Shown here: positions 38,761-46,673 of the stretch, in pieces
Position numbering within the stretch: the first letter of the stretch is position 1
How the letters are laid out: each line of letters starts with the position of its first letter
NCBI GenBank assembly: GCA_009838525.1
Contig: VXRJ01000034.1
Coordinates: 640 to 64,639 of the forward strand
DNA length: 64,000 nt
Source of the DNA: Acidobacteriota bacterium
GTDB lineage: Bacteria; Acidobacteriota; Vicinamibacteria; Vicinamibacterales; UBA8438
Direction: 5' to 3'
Notes under the pieces: model-generated
What the model saw: the letters and a program-made list of their open reading frames with translations, nothing else
Told to the model about the DNA's origin: nothing
The model's database searches: none
Translations under genes and position numbers: made by a program

Positions 38761-38925
38761 CTACTTGCGGACGAAGCCCACGTACACGTAGAGCCCGGCC
38801 AGGACGGCAAACGCCACCAACCCGATGTTGCCGTAGAGGGGATTGACCTGGAGTCCCAGGAACAAGGCAAACGAGAATGCCAGGTACAGCCCGATTATTG
38901 CGGCGGCGTGAGCGAGGACCTTCAC
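38761..38925 (-). CDS. Small two-helix membrane protein (54 aa)
   Basis: A GTG at 38923-38925 opens a 54-codon frame ending at TAG 38761-38763. The product, MKVLAHAAAIIGLYLAFSF onwards, has two hydrophobic helices (about 8-25 and 33-51) joined by NPLYGNIG and ends in VGFVRK, with basic residues at both ends. It is too short for ORF-length filters. It starts 16 bp after the stop of the beta-lactamase-family gene on the same strand, suggesting one operon. No family recognised. The clean membrane topology is the main support. Confidence 0.65.
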   Translation of the reverse strand: MKVLAHAAAIIGLYLAFSFALFLGLQVNPLYGNIGLVAFAVLAGLYVYVGFVRK

Positions 38926-38935
38926 TGTTAACAGT
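38924..38935. promoter_or_regulatory. 12-bp palindrome at the beta-lactamase/small-protein junction
   Basis: ACTGTTAACAGT is a perfect palindrome overlapping the GTG start of the 54-residue protein. Could be an operator or a chance site. Confidence 0.3.
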
Positions 38936-38940
38936 TCGGC

Positions 38941-40197
38941 CTAGTCAACCAGCGATTGGTAGACCGCCTCGACGAATCCCTCCCGAAAACCGTTCCCGTA
39001 GGCCGGAGAGGCAGCGGCCATGATGACGGTCACCATGTCCTGCACCGGGTCGATGAAGAACCGGGTGCCGGACGAACCGTCCCACCAGAAGGTGCCCTCG
39101 GGGACTGGGAGGGGAGACGCGTCGGCGTCCATGACGACACAGAACCCGAGGGTCCATCCACGACCGGGCTGCGGGCTGCCGAAGCCGATGGGCAGGAGAG
39201 CGTCGGGAACCCGGTTGACGGTCATCAGGGCGACGGTAGCCGGCTGAAGAACGCGCACACCGTCGAGTTCGCCGCCGTTCAGAAACATCTGCGAGAAGCG
39301 GAGGTAGTCGCGCACGGTAGAGACTAGGCCGACGCCGCCCTCGATCAAAGCCGGCTGGTCGGTGAACGGCACTACCTCAATTGCGTGCGGCCGCAGCTCG
39401 CCGTCGGGCCCGGGACGGTACGCCGGTCCGAAGCGATCGGCTCGGGGGGCATCGACCCGAAACACGGTATCGGTCATGCCGAGTGGTTCGAAGATCCGCT
39501 CCTGAAGGAACTCGTCGAACGGCAGCCCGGACCAGACCTCGACGAGCCGGCCGAGGATGGTGGTGGAGATGCCGTAGCGCCAGCGCGTGCCTGGATCCTC
39601 GAAGAGCGGCACGCGGGCGGCGTTGCCAACCATCTGGGGCAGCGTGATGGAGCGTAGCCGGACCTGTTCGGCGCGATAGATGGACGAGCTTCGGCTGCCG
39701 AGTCCGGACGTGTGCAGCAGGAGGTGCTCGACCGTCATCTCGGCACGCCGCGGCCGGGTCGCGGTCAGGTCGGGGTTGGACGCGTCGGCGAAGACGCGCT
39801 GATCCGCGAACTCGGGCAGATACACCGAAACGGGATCGTCGAGCTCGAAGCGGTCCTCCTCCCAAAGGATCATCGCGGCAAGGCTCGTGATAGGCCGCGT
39901 CATGGAGTAGAGGCGGAACAGGGCGTCGTCGCGCATCGCGAGGCCGCGCTCGCGGTCCAGCTCGCCGAGGGCTTCGAGATAGACGAGTTGGCCGTGCCGG
40001 GCTACTGCGGCCACGACGCCGGCGATGTCTCCGGCGTCTACATGGGATTGCAGCCCGCGTGTTGCTTGGTCCAGTCGTTCGGACGACAGGCCGACCGACT
40101 CCGGGACTGCAGTGGGCAGATCCTGTGCCCGGACCGGACTGCCACCGCCAGCAAGACCGCCAAAGGCGAGAAGAACGATGATGAACCGGGAAATCAC
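38941..40197 (-). CDS. Beta-lactamase-fold serine hydrolase family protein with altered SxxK
   Basis: 418 residues from a GTG at 40197 (a longer frame from 40281 lacks a good start; GGAG lies nine bases upstream of this GTG). Signal peptide FIIVLLAFGGLAGGGSPVRAQ. The beta-lactamase/class-C/esterase-VIII fold is clear: LYSMTRPITSLAAMILWEE (Ser98), LLLHTSGLG, RWRYGISTTILGRLVE (Tyr-x-x) and FFIDP with WWDGSSGTRF. The S-x-x-K motif reads S-M-T-R, with Arg (CGG codon) where the catalytic Lys is expected. Family members hydrolyse esters, amides or peptidoglycan-like substrates. Divergent from the nucleotidyltransferase pair. Confidence 0.88.
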   Translation of the reverse strand: MISRFIIVLLAFGGLAGGGSPVRAQDLPTAVPESVGLSSERLDQATRGLQSHVDAGDIAGVVAAVARHGQLVYLEALGELDRERGLAMRDDALFRLYSMTRPITSLAAMILWEEDRFELDDPVSVYLPEFADQRVFADASNPDLTATRPRRAEMTVEHLLLHTSGLGSRSSSIYRAEQVRLRSITLPQMVGNAARVPLFEDPGTRWRYGISTTILGRLVEVWSGLPFDEFLQERIFEPLGMTDTVFRVDAPRADRFGPAYRPGPDGELRPHAIEVVPFTDQPALIEGGVGLVSTVRDYLRFSQMFLNGGELDGVRVLQPATVALMTVNRVPDALLPIGFGSPQPGRGWTLGFCVVMDADASPLPVPEGTFWWDGSSGTRFFIDPVQDMVTVIMAAASPAYGNGFREGFVEAVYQSLVD

Positions 40198-40211
40198 GGT
40201 GACGCTCCGAC

Positions 40212-40217
40212 TATACT
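40212..40217 (+). promoter_or_regulatory. Predicted -10 box directly before a possible leaderless gene
   Basis: TATACT at 40212-40217 ends six bases before the ATG at 40224, so the transcript would begin at or next to the start codon. No clear -35. Confidence 0.3.
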
Positions 40218-40223
40218 GCGGGG

Positions 40224-40418
40224 ATGCAGCCTTCCGGGAATCACCGCGCCGACTGGACCGGAATCCGGCCGGACGACTCACCGATCAGGCCGCTCGACAG
40301 CCAATCGTTTCTAGCGCGGCTGCGGATGCTCAGCGAGCGCGTCCGTGAACTGACCTTGCTTCGCCAGGCTCGGACGGAACAGCACACGCATGAAGAGCGG
40401 CTTCCTCGGGATTCTTAA
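40224..40418 (+). CDS. Small helical protein paired with nucleotidyltransferase (64 aa)
   Basis: 64 residues, MQPSGNHRADWTGIRPDD onwards, hydrophilic, with a helix SFLARLRMLSERVRELTLLRQ. It overlaps the start of the downstream nucleotidyltransferase gene by 29 bases in another frame, suggesting co-translation. A -10-like TATACT lies at 40212-40217. Small genes overlapping minimal nucleotidyltransferases are often antitoxin or partner genes, but this one has no recognised family. Real coding is likely but not certain. Confidence 0.5.
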   Translation: MQPSGNHRADWTGIRPDDSPIRPLDSQSFLARLRMLSERVRELTLLRQARTEQHTHEERLPRDS

Positions 40419-40884
40419 TGCGCTTCACGACCGTCACGTTGAATTCGTGATTGTCGGTGGAGTCGCCGCGGCCTTGCACGGCGGTTCGCGTGTAACTTTC
40501 GATCTGGATCTGGTGCCCAGTCTGAGGCCTGCTTCCTGGCGGGCAACGGTCGACCTGCTGTGGTCACTCGGAGCCCGCCCCCGGATTCCGGAACCTGTTG
40601 AACGGATCCGCGATGTCGAGCGAGTCCGTCGCTGGCGGCGGGAGAAGGGCATGCTGGCACTGCGCTTCCAGACGGCGGACGGCAGCATGGAGGTATACCT
40701 GTTGGTCGGCGAGAGCGACGGGTTCTATGGACTCAGGCAGCGGGCGGTCGACGTGACGGTCGATCAGCGCACGTTCCTGGTGGCGTCGATAAACGACCTC
40801 ATCTCCATGAAGCGGCGTGCCGGCGGACCACAAGACCGGCTGGATATCGCCGAACTGCGCAACATCCAGAAACGGCTGGACTGA
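40390..40884 (+). CDS. Minimal nucleotidyltransferase (DUF6036/AbiEii-like)
   Basis: 164 residues. The polymerase-beta-like nucleotidyltransferase signature is present: FVIVGGVAAALHGGSRVTFDLDLV (GG...HG..R.T.D.D, Asp57 and Asp59), then SMEVYLLVGE with a third acidic residue and a C-terminal SINDLISMKRRAGGPQDRLDIAEL typical of the AbiEii/DUF6036 group. Such proteins act as AMP- or nucleotide-transferring toxins or regulatory enzymes, commonly with an antitoxin. Here a 64-residue gene overlaps the start. The gene is an isolated pair between a leftward hydrolase gene and the DUF1501 gene. Confidence 0.87.
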   Translation: MKSGFLGILNALHDRHVEFVIVGGVAAALHGGSRVTFDLDLVPSLRPASWRATVDLLWSLGARPRIPEPVERIRDVERVRRWRREKGMLALRFQTADGSMEVYLLVGESDGFYGLRQRAVDVTVDQRTFLVASINDLISMKRRAGGPQDRLDIAELRNIQKRLD

Positions 40885-40915
40885 AGCGCGTTCTCCCTCG
40901 AGGCGCGGGGCGCCC

Positions 40916-42175
40916 CTACGCGAACATCCCGAGCGTATCGAACCTGCCCCCGAGGATGTCCTCCGACCTGGAATGGCCGAGGTACCCTTCGATGAGCGAG
41001 GCGTAGACGCGCCGGAAGTCGGTCGTGTACTGCAGATTGTCTCCGTACACGAGGTCGGTCAGGCTGGGCGGCGTGCTGTACTGGCCGCCGTTCACGCCGC
41101 CGCCGAGCACGAACGACACGTTGGCGGTGCCGTGGTCGGTGCCGAGGTTGGTGTTCTCGGGCACGCGCCGGCCGAACTCGCTGTGGATGAAGACGCACAC
41201 CTCGTCCTGCTTGCCGAGGCGCTTCATTTCCTCGAAGAAGCCCCAGACCGCGTCGGAGCAGTACTGCACCTGGCGGTTGTGGGGGCTCTCCTGATTGACG
41301 TGCGTGTCGAAGAGGCTGTTGCGCAGCCGCACGTAGTAGAGCCGGGCCGGGAAGTCGTTCTCGATGAGCGCGACGACCTTGTCGAGGTCCAGCAGCCGGA
41401 GCTCCGTGTTGCGGCCTTGGTTGTAGTTCGCCCAGGCCTCGCTCACAAGGGCCGAGGCCTCGCGGGCGCTCTGGTTGACGTCGAGCAGGAACTTGTGGAT
41501 TTCGCCGCGGGCGGCCTGGCCGTTCCCCAGCTGCTCGACGTACGGGCTCTGGGGATGAAACAGATCGCGCCGGAACGCGCCCGGATCCTGGAAGACCACC
41601 GGGACGTGCTCGTGGGCCCGCACGGCGAGTGACTGCGCGGACGCGACGTTCACCAGGAAGTTGGGGCTGCCCGACGGATCGAGGGCGTCGGCGGTCCGGC
41701 CGTACCAGCCATAGGCTTCCCCGCTGTTCGGAGCGCCGGTGTGCCAGAACGAGCTGGAGGCGAAGTGGGAGAACGACGGTTGGTCGTAACCCGCCCCGTG
41801 AATGACGGCGCAGTTGCCCTCCTCCCAGAGGCGGTGCATGCCCACCATCGATTTCTGGAAGCCGAAGTGCTCGTCCACCTTGATCACGTCGGCCTCCCGG
41901 ACGCCGATCGTGGGGCGGCGCCGGTACAGCTCGTCGTCGCCGTACGGCACGAACGTGCTCAGGCCGTCGTAGCCGCCGAACCACTCGAACACCACCAGGA
42001 TCTTGCCCTCGGTGGCGGCCAGCGCCTCCGACGTGGCGCCGAACAGCGGCGGCAGGGGCCCCAGCCCGCTCCCCAGCAGGCCGAGGCCGATCCCCTTGGC
42101 GCCGATCTTGAGCGCCTGCCGGCGGGATACCCCGCTGGCGTCACACAGCTTCTTGCCGCGATTGGTCAGGGTCAT
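40916..42175 (-). CDS. Tat-exported DUF1501 protein
   Basis: 419 residues from the ATG at 42173-42175 with GAGG upstream. The N-terminus SRRQALKIGAKGIGLGLLGSG is a twin-arginine signal. The sulfatase-like DUF1501 core shows VVFEWFGGYDGLSTFVPYGDDELY, AVIHGAGYDQPSFSHFAS, VFIHSEFGRRVPEN and GTDHGTANVSFVLGGGVNGG, all standard for the family. DUF1501 proteins occur in tandem with DUF1800 proteins across Planctomycetes, Acidobacteria and marine Proteobacteria; their reaction is unknown. Downstream partner of the DUF1800 gene in the same operon, with a 24-bp gap. Confidence 0.93.
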   Translation of the reverse strand: MTLTNRGKKLCDASGVSRRQALKIGAKGIGLGLLGSGLGPLPPLFGATSEALAATEGKILVVFEWFGGYDGLSTFVPYGDDELYRRRPTIGVREADVIKVDEHFGFQKSMVGMHRLWEEGNCAVIHGAGYDQPSFSHFASSSFWHTGAPNSGEAYGWYGRTADALDPSGSPNFLVNVASAQSLAVRAHEHVPVVFQDPGAFRRDLFHPQSPYVEQLGNGQAARGEIHKFLLDVNQSAREASALVSEAWANYNQGRNTELRLLDLDKVVALIENDFPARLYYVRLRNSLFDTHVNQESPHNRQVQYCSDAVWGFFEEMKRLGKQDEVCVFIHSEFGRRVPENTNLGTDHGTANVSFVLGGGVNGGQYSTPPSLTDLVYGDNLQYTTDFRRVYASLIEGYLGHSRSEDILGGRFDTLGMFA

Positions 42176-42199
42176 GGTCGTGCACCTCTATTTCGGACG

Positions 42200-44047
42200 T
42201 CAGTCGATCTGGTACTCCGGCGTGCTCATGATGAGATGGGTCACCATACGCAGCGGGTCCTCCAGGTAGGTCCGGGCGCGCTGGAGATCCGAGGTTCCCA
42301 GCTCCTCTTCCAGAAGCTCCACCAGGCCGGTGCGCATCTCCGCCGATATCGGGACCCGCAGGAACCGCCCGAGCAGATGGTCGACCGCCTCGGTGGCGGT
42401 CGTCGCCCCCGCATCCAGCACCATCCGGCTCATGTCGAAGCGGGCCGCACCGCGCGGGGTCGGAATCAGCTTGCGGCCTGCCTCGGCCCACGCCTTGTAG
42501 CCGGAGACCCGCGTGTTGAACATCTCGTCCCGCTCCAGGGCAGACAGGTCGAACGCGGTCATCTGGTTCGGATCGCCGTCGATGGCGATGGCGGCGCCGT
42601 AGTCGAAGCCGCGCCGCAGGCGCTCGCCCACCAGCCCGTCCCCGGTCGGGGAGAGGAAGTTCGGATCCTTGAAGTCGATGATGTCCGGGAACAGGTACTC
42701 GAAGGCGACGTTGCCCCGTTCCTGCAGGAGCGCCGGCGTTATCCACGACCGGCCCTGCGCCCAGCCCGCGACCGACGGCGGATTCAGCAGGTGCTGGCCC
42801 AGGCCGATGGTGGTGCGGTTGAAGTCCGGCACGCCGGGCACGTCCGGGGCGCCAAGCTGTCTTAGCATCGCGATCACGTGCTCGACCGGCCCCTTGATAT
42901 GGGCGCCGTAACTCGCCTCGCTGTAGAAGTCGCGTGACAGGAAAATCGTCCGCAGGAGCGGCTTGAGCTCGTAATGGTGGTTGCGGAGGACGTCGCCGAG
43001 TTCGGCCTGCAGTTCCGGCGACGGGTCCTCCCGGACGAAGAAGCGGTAGATCTTGGCCGCGATGTACTCGGCCGTGATCGGCTGCTCCAGAATGATGTGG
43101 AGCACGTCCACGCCGTCGAAGTTGCCCGTGTGGCCCAGGAAGGTCTTCGGGCCCTCGTCGTGCTGGTCCTGGTTGACGACGAAGTCGAGGTTCACGAAGT
43201 TCCAGCCCGTGAACGCCCGTGCCGCCTCGCGGACATCCTGCTCGCTGTAGTTGCCCACGCCCATCGTGAACAGCTCCATCACCTCGCGGGCGAAGTTCTC
43301 GTTGGCGGCGCCCTTCACGTTCACGCCGGCGTCGAGGTAGTAGAGCATCCCCGGGTCCTGGGCAACGGCGACGGCCAGCTCGCCAAAGTTCCCGGTCGCG
43401 TGACGCTCGAATGTCTCGACCTGAAGCAGCATCTTCCGGTAGTCGCGGACCTTGTTCTGAGCGGTGGCGAAGTGCCCGTGCCAGAACAGGGCCATCTTCT
43501 CCTCGAGGGGGCGGTTGGTGTCGAGCATCCGCTCCGCCCACCAGTAGCCGACCCGGCGGGTTTCCAGCGCGCTCGCTCGCAGCCAGTAGAAGAAGCGGTC
43601 GGAGACCGGTTGCATGTGGCGGTTGACGAACTCAGGCTTCACCCGGATGCCCATGCTCTCGCCGCGCACCATGGCCAGGTCGGTCGCGGCGGGCCGGCTG
43701 GGCGGGAAGTTCATCAGCGTCTCGTCCCAAAAGCCCGAGTGCTCGAACGGCAGTAGATGGTCGTTCGGGATGTCGTCGTAATCGACGAGGGAGCGGACCG
43801 CCTCGTCCGGTGTCATGTCCGCCAGGCGCTGGACGTCCTCCGGCGTACCGCTGAAGCCCGCGCGCCCGAGCAGGTGTTCGGCGCGGTCGTAGTTCCAGTC
43901 CGCCGCGGTGATGGCGGTCAGGTCCCCCGTCCAGGAAGCGGGTCCGGGATCCCAGTCCTGCGCGCCGGCCGTCGCGGCGTGGCCGCTGACAAGAAGCGCC
44001 AGCGCGGCGGCGGCGACCACGGCGGAACGGCGGTGTCGAGTCGGCAT
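42200..44047 (-). CDS. Exported DUF1800 protein
   Basis: 615 residues from the ATG at 44045-44047, preferred to one at 44056 because GAGGAG lies at the correct distance for it. Signal peptide: AVVAAAALALLVSGHAATAGAQ. The DUF1800 signatures are present: AEHLLGRAGFSGTPEDVQRLA, RVGYWWAERMLDTNRPLEEKMALFWHGHF, NENFAREVMELFTMGVGNYSEQDVREAARAFTGW, and a C-terminal SPRTPEYQID-like end (MSTPEYQID). The family and DUF1501 are always partners; role unknown. First gene of the two-gene operon; its promoter is at 44118-44145. Confidence 0.93.
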   Translation of the reverse strand: MPTRHRRSAVVAAAALALLVSGHAATAGAQDWDPGPASWTGDLTAITAADWNYDRAEHLLGRAGFSGTPEDVQRLADMTPDEAVRSLVDYDDIPNDHLLPFEHSGFWDETLMNFPPSRPAATDLAMVRGESMGIRVKPEFVNRHMQPVSDRFFYWLRASALETRRVGYWWAERMLDTNRPLEEKMALFWHGHFATAQNKVRDYRKMLLQVETFERHATGNFGELAVAVAQDPGMLYYLDAGVNVKGAANENFAREVMELFTMGVGNYSEQDVREAARAFTGWNFVNLDFVVNQDQHDEGPKTFLGHTGNFDGVDVLHIILEQPITAEYIAAKIYRFFVREDPSPELQAELGDVLRNHHYELKPLLRTIFLSRDFYSEASYGAHIKGPVEHVIAMLRQLGAPDVPGVPDFNRTTIGLGQHLLNPPSVAGWAQGRSWITPALLQERGNVAFEYLFPDIIDFKDPNFLSPTGDGLVGERLRRGFDYGAAIAIDGDPNQMTAFDLSALERDEMFNTRVSGYKAWAEAGRKLIPTPRGAARFDMSRMVLDAGATTATEAVDHLLGRFLRVPISAEMRTGLVELLEEELGTSDLQRARTYLEDPLRMVTHLIMSTPEYQID

Positions 44048-44117
44048 CGGTCGCATCTCCTCGGTCCGGCGGTCCGTCCCCTCGGGGCAGGCACACCTCG
44101 TCCCCGCCGGAATCTCC

Positions 44118-44145
44118 ATTGTGGACGCCCGCGCGGCTTTGTCAA
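44118..44145 (-). promoter_or_regulatory. Predicted promoter of the DUF1800-DUF1501 operon
   Basis: On the minus strand TTGACA (44145-44140) is followed, after 16 bases, by CACAAT (44123-44118), a good consensus match. It lies about 70 bp before the DUF1800 start. Confidence 0.55.
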
Positions 44146-44201
44146 GCTCGCAGGAGCAACAGGGGCAGCCAACCGGACAAGGCTCCGCCGGTCTCGCCGG
44201 G

Positions 44202-45242
44202 TCATTCTTCGCTGTTCGGAGCGGATGCATCGGTCTCGCCCGCATCCCCAGACGCCGTCGGCGCCGTGTCGATCGCCGGATACAGCCAGGAGTGCTCAAG
44301 GCCTGGATGCCGCGCGCCGTAGCGGGCCGGGATGTCTTGGGTCCAGTTGCTGGGAATCGTGAGGCAGAACGCCAGCAGGCCGGCGAACGCAAGACGCTGC
44401 CAGGCGAGCGGCGGGGCATGGTCCGGCCGGCCGATGCCGGCCGCGGCGCGGAGCCCCCAGCTGGCGCTGCCCCGGAGCCGACCCAGCCGGCGCAGCCGCG
44501 AGCGGTAGAGGCCCGCGGCGCCAATCACGGCCATGACGATGTTCAGGGTTTGACCGGTGCCGAGGGCGAGGCGGTGGGTGGGGTACTCGCGGAACAGGTC
44601 AATGAAGAAGCGCGGGAATGCGTACCAGAAGACGAAGCGGGCGGCGACCGCGCCGGGAGTCGAGTTGACCCGCCGCACGTGTAGCAGATACGCCATGAGC
44701 AGCAGGTTCTTGGCCCCGTCGTAGAGCACGACGGGATGGCGAAAGCCCTCCGCGTAAGGAAACTCGACCGCCCACGGGACATCGGTCACGGCGCCCACGA
44801 TCTGCCCGTCGATGAAGTTGCCTATGCGTCCCATGCCCATCAGGAACGCGGCCGGAATGACCAGAGCATCGGCCACCAGCAGGAACGGTTTCCCGTGCCG
44901 GCGCGCGAATGCCGCCGCGGCCAGCGCCCCGCCGAGCAGCAGACCGTGCGTCGCCATCCCACCAAGCCACCAGGCAGGGAGCAGGTGCAGGTGCTCGCGA
45001 TAGAAGGGCCATTCGTCGAAGGCGATCTCGACGGCGCGTCCCCCGACCAGCACGCCGATCGTGATGTACAGGCTCAGGCTCCACACCTCGCGGGGCGACA
45101 GCCGCAGCCGACCGCCGCCGCGCCTGAGGAACAGGTGGAGCTCCAGGAAGCCGAGGGCAAAGCCCAAGCCGTACCACCAGAGGTAGAGGCCGCCCAGATC
45201 GAGCAGAATCGGGTCGATCCGATGGGTGTACGGCCCCAGCAT
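44202..45242 (-). CDS. lgt: Divergent prolipoprotein diacylglyceryl transferase (Lgt-like)
   Basis: 346 residues from the ATG at 45240-45242. Seven membrane helices. Lgt landmarks: LYLWWYGLGFALGF near the start, GGMATHGLLLGG (His of the HGG motif present), the signature GRIGNFIDGQIVG, and FPRFFIDLFREYP. The canonical signature is GRxGNFINxExxG; here the second Asn is Asp and the Glu is Gln. Lgt transfers diacylglycerol to the Cys of prolipoproteins, fitting a genome rich in lipoproteins, but a second canonical Lgt may exist. The C-terminal tail of about 70 residues after the last core helix is unusual. Confidence 0.82.
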   Translation of the reverse strand: MLGPYTHRIDPILLDLGGLYLWWYGLGFALGFLELHLFLRRGGGRLRLSPREVWSLSLYITIGVLVGGRAVEIAFDEWPFYREHLHLLPAWWLGGMATHGLLLGGALAAAAFARRHGKPFLLVADALVIPAAFLMGMGRIGNFIDGQIVGAVTDVPWAVEFPYAEGFRHPVVLYDGAKNLLLMAYLLHVRRVNSTPGAVAARFVFWYAFPRFFIDLFREYPTHRLALGTGQTLNIVMAVIGAAGLYRSRLRRLGRLRGSASWGLRAAAGIGRPDHAPPLAWQRLAFAGLLAFCLTIPSNWTQDIPARYGARHPGLEHSWLYPAIDTAPTASGDAGETDASAPNSEE

Positions 45243-45295
45243 GCGTGCTTCCCCGTCGACGTACTACAACGGGCCGCCGCAGTCGGCGCGGCCCA

Positions 45296-46546
45296 TCACT
45301 CGGCCGGTTCGATGCGCAGCAGGGCCGCTTCGCTGCCGTCCGGATCGTTGGTAAGGAACGCGCCACCCGTCAGGACGTACAGGAGGCCATCGGGACCCTG
45401 CCTGACGTCGCGGATGCGCCGCCGGAGGTCGGCCAGCAACCATTCCCGGCGGAACTCCAGGCCCTGCCGATTGAACTCGATCCGCTCCAGGTGGCCGGTG
45501 CGCTCGACACGGCCGACCATCAGCGAACCCACGAACAGGTCGCCCTGCCAGGAGGGGAACCGATCCCCGGTGTAGAAGACGAGCCCGGAGGGCGCGATCG
45601 AGGGTAACCATACGATCTCCGGCTGCTCGAACTGCTCCTGCCAGGGCCGTTCCGCCACGCGGGGGCCGAAGTACTCCCGCGAGTAGGAGACGTCCGGCCA
45701 GCCGTAGTTGCGACCCGGCAGGATGATGTTCACTTCGTCGCCGCCCATTACGCCGTGCTCGCTCGCCCATAGGTCGCCGGTTTCAGGGTGTATCGCCACG
45801 CCCATCGGGTTACGGTGGCCGAGCGAGAAGACCTCGGGCGCAAACCCTTCCTGACCGGCGAACGGGTTGTCGTCCGGCGCGGTTCCATCGTCGCGCAGCC
45901 GGAGCACTTTGCCGGCGTGGCTTGCGGCGTCCTGGGCGTTCGATCGGATTCCGCCGAACGCTCCCCCGACCGTCATGTAGAGCATGCCGTCCGGCGCGAA
46001 CGCGAGGCGCGCGGCGCCGCCCGCGGTGGTCCCTTCCGACACGAACAGATCGCGGACCTCCGAGAGCGCTCCGCCTTCGAAGCGTCCGCGGGCCAGCGCG
46101 ACCCGCGACCCGTCCTCGACGGGCTTCGAGTAGGTCAGGTAGACGAACCGATTGTCGGCGAATTCCGGGTGCACGGCGACGTCCATCAGCCCCGCGAGCG
46201 GACTTCCGGTGAAGACCTCGGGAACGCCGGCAATCGGATCCGGGTCCAGCGCGCCGTCGCGGATTCGCCGCAGCGTGCCGAGGCGCTCGGTGACGAGCAG
46301 GCTTCCGTCCGGCAGGAACGTCAGGCCCCAGGGATAGCGCAGCCCCTCCGTGACGACGACCACCCGGATCCGCTGTCCCGATGCCGTCTCGTACTCGCGC
46401 GGACCGTCGGGGAGCGGAACGGCCGGGATGCCCTCGGCCGTAAACGGCTCCGGTTCGGGGTCCGGACCGTCCTGCTGTGCGCCGGGGGCGGTCGAGCAGA
46501 CGAACGCCAGCAGCGTCGCGGTGAGGAGCGTGGTCCGTCTCTTCAT
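45296..46546 (-). CDS. Soluble PQQ sugar/aldose dehydrogenase-like propeller
   Basis: 416 residues from the ATG at 46544-46546 with GGAGG upstream, starting with a signal peptide (LLTATLLAFVCSTAPGAQ). The family-typical blocks are present: PWGLTFLPDGSLLVTERLG, GHRNPMGVAIHPETGDLWASEHG, GGDEVNIILPGRNYGWP and FPSWQGDLFVGSL. The segment that usually carries the catalytic His (HxGG near GRLxFGPDG) reads GTTAGGAARLAFAPDG, so this His is missing. It may be an inactive binder, or use another residue. Leftward gene just upstream of, and divergent from, the second PQQ dehydrogenase gene. Confidence 0.85.
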   Translation of the reverse strand: MKRRTTLLTATLLAFVCSTAPGAQQDGPDPEPEPFTAEGIPAVPLPDGPREYETASGQRIRVVVVTEGLRYPWGLTFLPDGSLLVTERLGTLRRIRDGALDPDPIAGVPEVFTGSPLAGLMDVAVHPEFADNRFVYLTYSKPVEDGSRVALARGRFEGGALSEVRDLFVSEGTTAGGAARLAFAPDGMLYMTVGGAFGGIRSNAQDAASHAGKVLRLRDDGTAPDDNPFAGQEGFAPEVFSLGHRNPMGVAIHPETGDLWASEHGVMGGDEVNIILPGRNYGWPDVSYSREYFGPRVAERPWQEQFEQPEIVWLPSIAPSGLVFYTGDRFPSWQGDLFVGSLMVGRVERTGHLERIEFNRQGLEFRREWLLADLRRRIRDVRQGPDGLLYVLTGGAFLTNDPDGSEAALLRIEPAE

Positions 46547-46673
46547 AGTCGTGCCTCCGGCGGCCGCCCGCGGCCACCGGCCCATGCTATCCGACAACCG
46601 TGAACGTTAAGTACGGACTCGCCCGGCTTCTGGAGTAATAATCAACGGGCATCAGAAGCCACAGGAGGGCGCC

